A stretch of 64,000 nucleotides of DNA, from the NCBI GenBank assembly GCA_963682175.1, contig OY821775.1, positions 15,162,501 through 15,226,500 of the forward strand, written 5' to 3'. A program made the position numbers and the translations under genes. Positions 58,801 through 64,000 of this stretch are shown piece by piece. Each line of letters begins with the position of its first letter. Within the stretch, counting starts at the first letter, position 1. The notes beneath the pieces were generated by a model. The model did not search any database, was not told where the DNA came from, and saw only the letters and a program-made list of their open reading frames with translations. This DNA is from Triglochin maritima (lineage: Eukaryota > Streptophyta > Magnoliopsida > Alismatales > Juncaginaceae).

Positions 58801-61800
58801 ACACAAAATTTTGACCCTTTTGAAGATATTTCCGCTGCTTTTAGCAGTATAGGACTCGCTATTGGCAGCACTTTAGCGCCCAATCGAGCTGAGTCTTCTG
58901 TGATGTGCGGGGCCCCTTGGATGTGCCAAGTCTATCTCCAACAGGGCTTGAATTCGGGCATTGAAAGAGAATTTAATTGCACTTAGAATGTGATTGTTAC
59001 AAGTTTTCTTCAAGTCTTGGAATTCAATTCTTTCCTTTACAATGAGGTCCATCTGTGTGTGCCATTACGTCATTTTCCTTCCATATTGGTCCAAACTTGT
59101 CGCATTTAAGTCCAAATCTGTTTCTTTTGCATTTTCTTCCATTTATTGCTGAAAATCACCTAGCACACACTTGAGTACAGTGCTATCAAGGCGAAAGGTG
59201 ATATCGAGGTGATGACCTCAATATTAGCTTGGGAATAAAGGCGAGAGGAGAGGCGCTTGTCTGATTGAAGAAAGGCGGTATTTTTTTAAATAAACATAAA
59301 ACACACTAAATTCTAGTTCAAAGCTTAAAATTCATTAAAAATACGTCTATAGCAAACAAGAAGTCCAATTAAAAAACACAAACAAATCACAAGTCAACAA
59401 GTGTAGTTAAAACCAGTAAAACAATAAAATCCAGTAAACATTAGCATACAAAACAGAAAATACCGTAAAACAGAAAATATACAGATATAAACAATAAACA
59501 TTAGCCAAAAAACAACATAACAAGAAAAAAGTAAAAACACAAGAAAAGCAGAGAAAAAACAGAAAAACCAACAAAACGCTAAGAACATCAAATAAGCATT
59601 AAAAATAGTTAAAACGAAAGAGAATAGATCAGTAACAAATAAACATACTTAAACAGTAAACATTAGCAAAAAACAACATAAAAGATGGATCGGTCCATGA
59701 TCCAATTCTATGTTCAGGTAACTTTAGGAAATCGCCTAGGCGTTTGGGCGGTCGCCCAATTGTGGGCAACCTTTTTATTAATTATTTAATTATTTTTTTG
59801 GTTTTAATTAAAAAAAGGAAAAATATAGGAATACAAATAAAATATAGAAAAAAAGATTACATGTTTGGACTTCAAAAAGACACCTAGATCACCGACTATA
59901 GTTTCATTACGTACCCCTTCTACCCACCTAAATACTTTGCATTTTATTTTATTAGTTTTAGAGTTAGTAATACAATTCATAAGGCAAAAAAATTACAATA
60001 CAAATGTCTTAGTTATTCAATTGAACACATTGTTCTAAAGTCTAGTTAGGAACTTCAGTATCGTCGCCTTCCTCGGAATCATTCGGATCGTCAACGTAGA
60101 CGTCCTCGTTGGTCAAGTAATCGGATCCTCGATTACCCGATAACCTAGCAACCCCAAAAACCATCTACTCCACTAACCCTAACCCTCAACGAAACCATCC
60201 TTCTCCTCTTGCCACATAACCCATTGCCATTACCGTCCAGCATGTCGACCGCCGGAGACGTTGAACAGCGCCGCCGACCTCAACCGTTGTCCAAACTTGT
60301 GGTTTGTCGGGTTGGAAGGGGAGGAGAGGGAATTTGAGAAGTGGGTTTTTATTGCGGGATGAATCTTGGGAGATGGTGTTAGATATTTTTGGTTTTTTTC
60401 ATCAGTAGCCTTGAAGATGTTGGTATTGTGTTCTAATGTTTTTTTTGGGATTTGTTGGGGGAGGGGTTTATTTTTGAATTGATATATATATATATATATA
60501 TTTATGACATACAATTTGGTCCGACCTGATTGAACCTTTAAATCTCTGAACCTTTGATGTCGTCAGTTTGACGTCCGGTTCGGTTATGAAACCCATTGTT
60601 AAATATCTCATGGATATGATTTTTGGCTTCAGAATTGGTATTCTTTGTAAAGATCTATCGGTTGTTGTTGCAGCTAAATATAAATTTCCACCAGAGTATT
60701 TTTTTATCGTTTCACTAAATTACTCCTGATCTGTAAATATCTTCCTTAGGCAAACAAACAATAAGCATGTCATTGAACTTTTGAGAAGTTTATTTGAGGT
60801 ACTCATAAAAACAAGTTTCATTTGGAGTCAATATTTCTTGTAATGAGTTCAATTCAATGTTATGCGACAAACAATTACAAATAACAATATTTGGGCATAC
60901 ACCTCAAGAAAATCCAACGATTGAAAGAAAATGCATGGTCTACAATCAATACACATGCTTGCTTGAATTCTATTTTTAGTTCAAACCAAGAAAGGTTCTA
61001 CAATTAATTTTAAACTTCACTTGCATTTGTCCAAATTCATAAAATCCACTTTTAGGTTGATGAATTAATGTTTGGTTTTGGTGATCTATGATAAATTTAA
61101 GAGAATAGTGTGTGCGATAAATAATGACTTCTGACGAGTTTGTTTGTAGATCCAGGGCATTTTTGTTTTTCTCACTGATGGATTTGTTTTGGAATATTTA
61201 GTTGAAATCAACTTGATACTTATCAAACTTCCCAAACTAAACTACAATCCCTTTCTTTATGAGTAAACTATTGTAGAAGTGTGGGTATCCAACTCAAAAC
61301 CAAATGGTGATGAGGGAACATACCCTTCAACTTATAATCCAAGTGAAATTCTCCAAATTCTCCAATGTGAGACTGTTCTCTAACACCCCCCACACGCGTG
61401 ACCTGATTTTTGCCCCCTCCGTGTATTGGTGATGAGGAGAGGGGCACTCCAACTTAAAATCCAGGAGAAAGTCATCAAATCCTCCAATGTGACTATCCTC
61501 TAACAACTATAATATTCTACAACGGGCATATGAGTATCTAACTGTTCACAAATCCTTGGAACAAATGTTAGGCAACAAACTTAAAATGAAACATTAACTA
61601 AAGGACACCATAAAGGTTTTTGAAACAACAATATTCCTTTTCATATGGCAATGGCCAACATATTAATGATTAAAAGAAGTGAACATATTGTATACCCTAT
61701 GGTTTAGGAGATTGATCAAGTTGTAAAATGCAAAAATAAACAAAGCTAGAACTCTACAAATGAATTTTTGACAAATCTAAGAGCATGAGTAACTTATCAT

Positions 61801-62823
61801 CATCAAACAAGAGAAATTAGCACATGCAATAGAATAAATGAAGTTTGACGGCTAATTCATTCACAGGAAATTAGTACCTGCAATCCTATTAGTGGATGTC
61901 TATTTATTGCTGCGTACAATATCCATTCATTATTAACACAATTGGAAGCACTGTAGAAATATATCTCGTGAAAGGTAGTTGAATTCACGGATGACTCATC
62001 TTGTCTTCTTTTGCTGCTAAGTTTTGAGGAAATTGCTATATCCATCTTCCAGAGGTGTAGGTGTAGCAAATACGTTATCTGTTTAAGCAAAAACACATTG
62101 ATTATAGATGAAGTAGGGACTAGAAAAGTTTGTTGCACCGATGCCTTTTATAAATGAAGATAATCAAAAACATCATTCTGCTAGACGGGTGTTAGACTGT
62201 TAGCATCCAATATTCCAGTTGTTTAAACACATGCTTTCAAATTTCAATGGTGCCATAGAATTCATTTGATTCTTTCTCCATTTAACTTTTGACGTCCTAC
62301 TTCTAAATCGAAGTATTGTGTTACTCATGCTCTCGTGTGGTATTATTGTTGCCCGTAAGATTACATACAAGTGTTTTAGATATCGTTTCTGACACGTTCA
62401 TGTCAATTTATTAAGGCTCCGTGGTGCTTAATGTTTGCATGTATTCGTTATTCTAAGTCTTCATAGTCATTTCAAGGTTTTCGATGATTAAACCTATGTT
62501 AGGCATTCCAAACAAGTTTTAGTAGTTAGTGCATCAATCTTGTTTAGGGGAATCATCTTCTTTACAGGCTTTACTTTCATTTTGCATATGTTAGTACACT
62601 TATATTTTTTACTTTTCATGACCACTAAACAAGTTTCTTCACACAAACTAATAGTTTTTTTATCGGTGAAAAGAGAGGCTAAAATCGAAAGAGAAGACAA
62701 GCTAATGGTTTATCCTTTTGCCTTTCATTTTCATGTAAATTGTAGGTATGGGAAATTATTTATTCCAAGGACGGCTCTGTTAAAGAGGTTTCTAAAGCTA
62801 TGCAACTCAAAAAGGGACATAAG
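55817..62823 (+). CDS. Transducin/WD40 protein, TBL2-like (3' end beyond window)
   Basis: Six exons fit GT-AG rules and phase: 55817-56047, 56116-56215, 56406-56466, 56578-56870, 57829-57968 and 62746-62823; together they give 903 nt, 301 codons without a stop. Residues about 8-36 (ISVVPIPLLSAVAGAALVLL then a basic stretch FRRRR) form a signal-anchor segment. Residues 37-77 are a Pro/Lys/His-rich linker. The first WD40 unit starts at LRGH (89-92) and runs through FSPDGRNLATACSDGAV; the next includes KVHDIRSIL, and the one after has GTDIKLWHGKSGKNLG, ISPNGRFLAAAA and VWEI. The plan (N-terminal membrane anchor plus WD40 domain) is that of TBL2, an ER membrane protein in animals; in plants its role is little defined. 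The sixth exon ends at 62823 with donor gtagat and the rest lies past position 64000. Intron 5 is 4.8 kb and looks transposon-enriched. The gene appears intact as far as visible. Confidence 0.88.
57969..62745 (+). other. Large fifth intron of the TBL2-like gene with repeats
   Basis: 4,777 bp, donor gttggt, acceptor attgtag. Contains a 183-bp direct tandem duplication (next entry). At 59180-59760, repeated aaggcg / cgcctaggcg motifs recall hAT-derived miniature elements. A purine-rich A-dominated tract runs 59340-59680, and a (TA)n microsatellite lies at about 60481-60503. Two similar blocks at about 61283-61385 and 61425-61505 (ggtgatgag...tccaatgtga...ctctaaca) recall retrotransposon LTR ends. 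None has clear boundaries. Confidence 0.6.
57989..58355 (+). repeat. 183-bp direct tandem duplication in intron 5
   Basis: The block atcatcagaggg to aatgtgagatagtg occurs twice with a period of 183 bp (for example tttcattgtc at 58021 and 58204). The copies differ by scattered substitutions and short indels, so the duplication is not recent. No coding content. Confidence 0.85.
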
Positions 62824-64000
62824 GTAGATTATCCTAATTGTTGTAACCTTGAATTTCTTTAAATAAGTAAACTCTCAATCTTTAAATTTCATTGTCACCT
62901 TTGTTGCAAAGATATTCTGATGTTCGTCATTATATTTTGTTCTATTATATCAGTTTTCTTCCCATAATATTTCTGTGTAAATTTTACAGAAAGATTGATT
63001 TCTGTGTTGTGAGTACGAGTATTATAATTGGAAAAGATTATATCGTGATTTGTCCTTTTTTGGTATTGAAATAATGATTGTGGCTTACCACTTGTTTTCT
63101 AGCAACATGAGTTTTTTGATATATTTGTACCTTATTGTGATGGAGACCATAATGAGCTAATATTATGATTTATGAATGATAGACTGATGTTGGGAGTCAT
63201 CATGACACATGCCTTTCCTACCTGCAAGGGTGGACTGGTTTTGTTGTTTAATAAACCTCGATACAAGTATGCTTAGAAAACAAAAAAAACTGAAGAAGGG
63301 CTGAGAATCAACATTTTGAATTAGCCCGTATTAGTTGTTCTTATGATATCACGATATGGGTCAAGTGATAGCTCTCTTTTATTATTGTTTTTGGTAGGTC
63401 ACTTGGTCCCTCAAGTGTTCAAACAATAATCCAATTGTTGGCTGAAATCTGCGTAGTGTCTTGTAAATGTAAATTTATAAAAGTCACATGTGAATGTGTG
63501 TAACACCTTATATTATTTATGAAAATAACAAATAATTGCAAGAAACTTGTTAGTTAATTCCGTCATGCTTAACTCTTTTATTTCACCGAGCGACATTTCT
63601 TGCTCGTACTCAACTCATTAGGGACCGAGCCAAAGACATGAATTGAGTGAAACTGAGTGACTTTCAATTTGTTCTTTTTTGGAGCCAATCGAGTATAAAA
63701 ATGTTTTAGTTCAGCTAATAATTTACACTCCCATATATTTTAAGCGGTTAGGCAACTTTGGGTCATTGCAACGCTTTTGATCTTATCACAATATGACATT
63801 TACCAGAGTAGTTCATGTTATACTACAAAAATCCAAAAACTTCGATTCTAGGACTTCCATAGTTCAGCCATAGCTATTATCAATAGAACTATCCTTGTGT
63901 CTGGGATGGTTCTTTGATTATTTTTTTTGTATATTATACATTTGGAATTGTTGAACTTGCTTCATCGTATTTTGACTTGTAAGAGGGTTTGTGATATATG
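62824..64000 (+). other. Intron 6 (or later) of the TBL2-like gene, running off the window
   Basis: Follows a good donor (aag/gtagat). No further WD40 coding block is recognisable up to position 64000. AT-rich, with no repeats of note. Confidence 0.55.

Noticed and set aside
1..64000. Bacterial-type defence, secretion or other operonic system
   Set aside because: There are no operons or prokaryotic genes; introns, plant gene families and LTR retrotransposons show plant nuclear DNA.

Overview
This is a window of nuclear DNA from a flowering plant. It holds two host genes, one at each end, separated by about 50 kb of layered transposable elements. The evidence for a plant is a DUF641 (GIL1/IRKI-type) gene, a plant-type TBL2-like WD40 gene, AT-rich GT-AG introns, plant Ty1/copia and Ty3/gypsy lineages (Athila, Tat-like, Tekay/Del-like), a Mutator-like element (MULE) and hAT miniature elements. 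The GC-rich exons of both genes are compatible with a monocot or other GC-rich angiosperm, but I cannot name a species.

Layout. 116-365: small hAT-type element. 1026-2575: two-exon DUF641/IRKI-like gene (+). 3024-3689: second hAT-type element. 3801-13200: LTR pieces, a palindromic element, and decayed gypsy and copia pol genes. 13210-40118: one MULE with roughly 185-bp terminal inverted repeats and a near-perfect 9-bp target duplication, swollen from about 6.5 kb to 26.9 kb by insertions. 40862-52677: gypsy fragments around a copia element with 2-kb LTRs. 53323-54874: solo LTR. 55053-55275: calmodulin-like (CML13/14 type) pseudogene. 55817 to beyond the right edge: TBL2-like gene with at least six exons and a 4.8-kb intron.

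The MULE gives a relative insertion history. Its mudrA-like transposase gene runs on the minus strand from the right terminal repeat. It is cut by a 2.2-kb non-autonomous MULE (9-bp duplication) and by a 2.7-kb solo LTR (5-bp duplication). A decayed GRF-type zinc-finger gene runs convergently on the plus strand. An Athila-type gypsy element lies between the left terminal repeat and that gene, and carries three solo LTRs of its own (in its 5' LTR, gag and integrase), each with a perfect 5-bp target duplication. The sister Athila LTR shows the empty site for one of them.

No transposon coding region looks intact; all carry stops, frameshifts or insertions. I found no RNA gene, CRISPR array or bacterial-type system. 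The points most worth a second look are the MULE with a convergent GRF zinc-finger gene, the shared CGGTCGACCG-type palindrome arrays in several LTR families, and the non-autonomous MULE built from two different 22-bp satellites.
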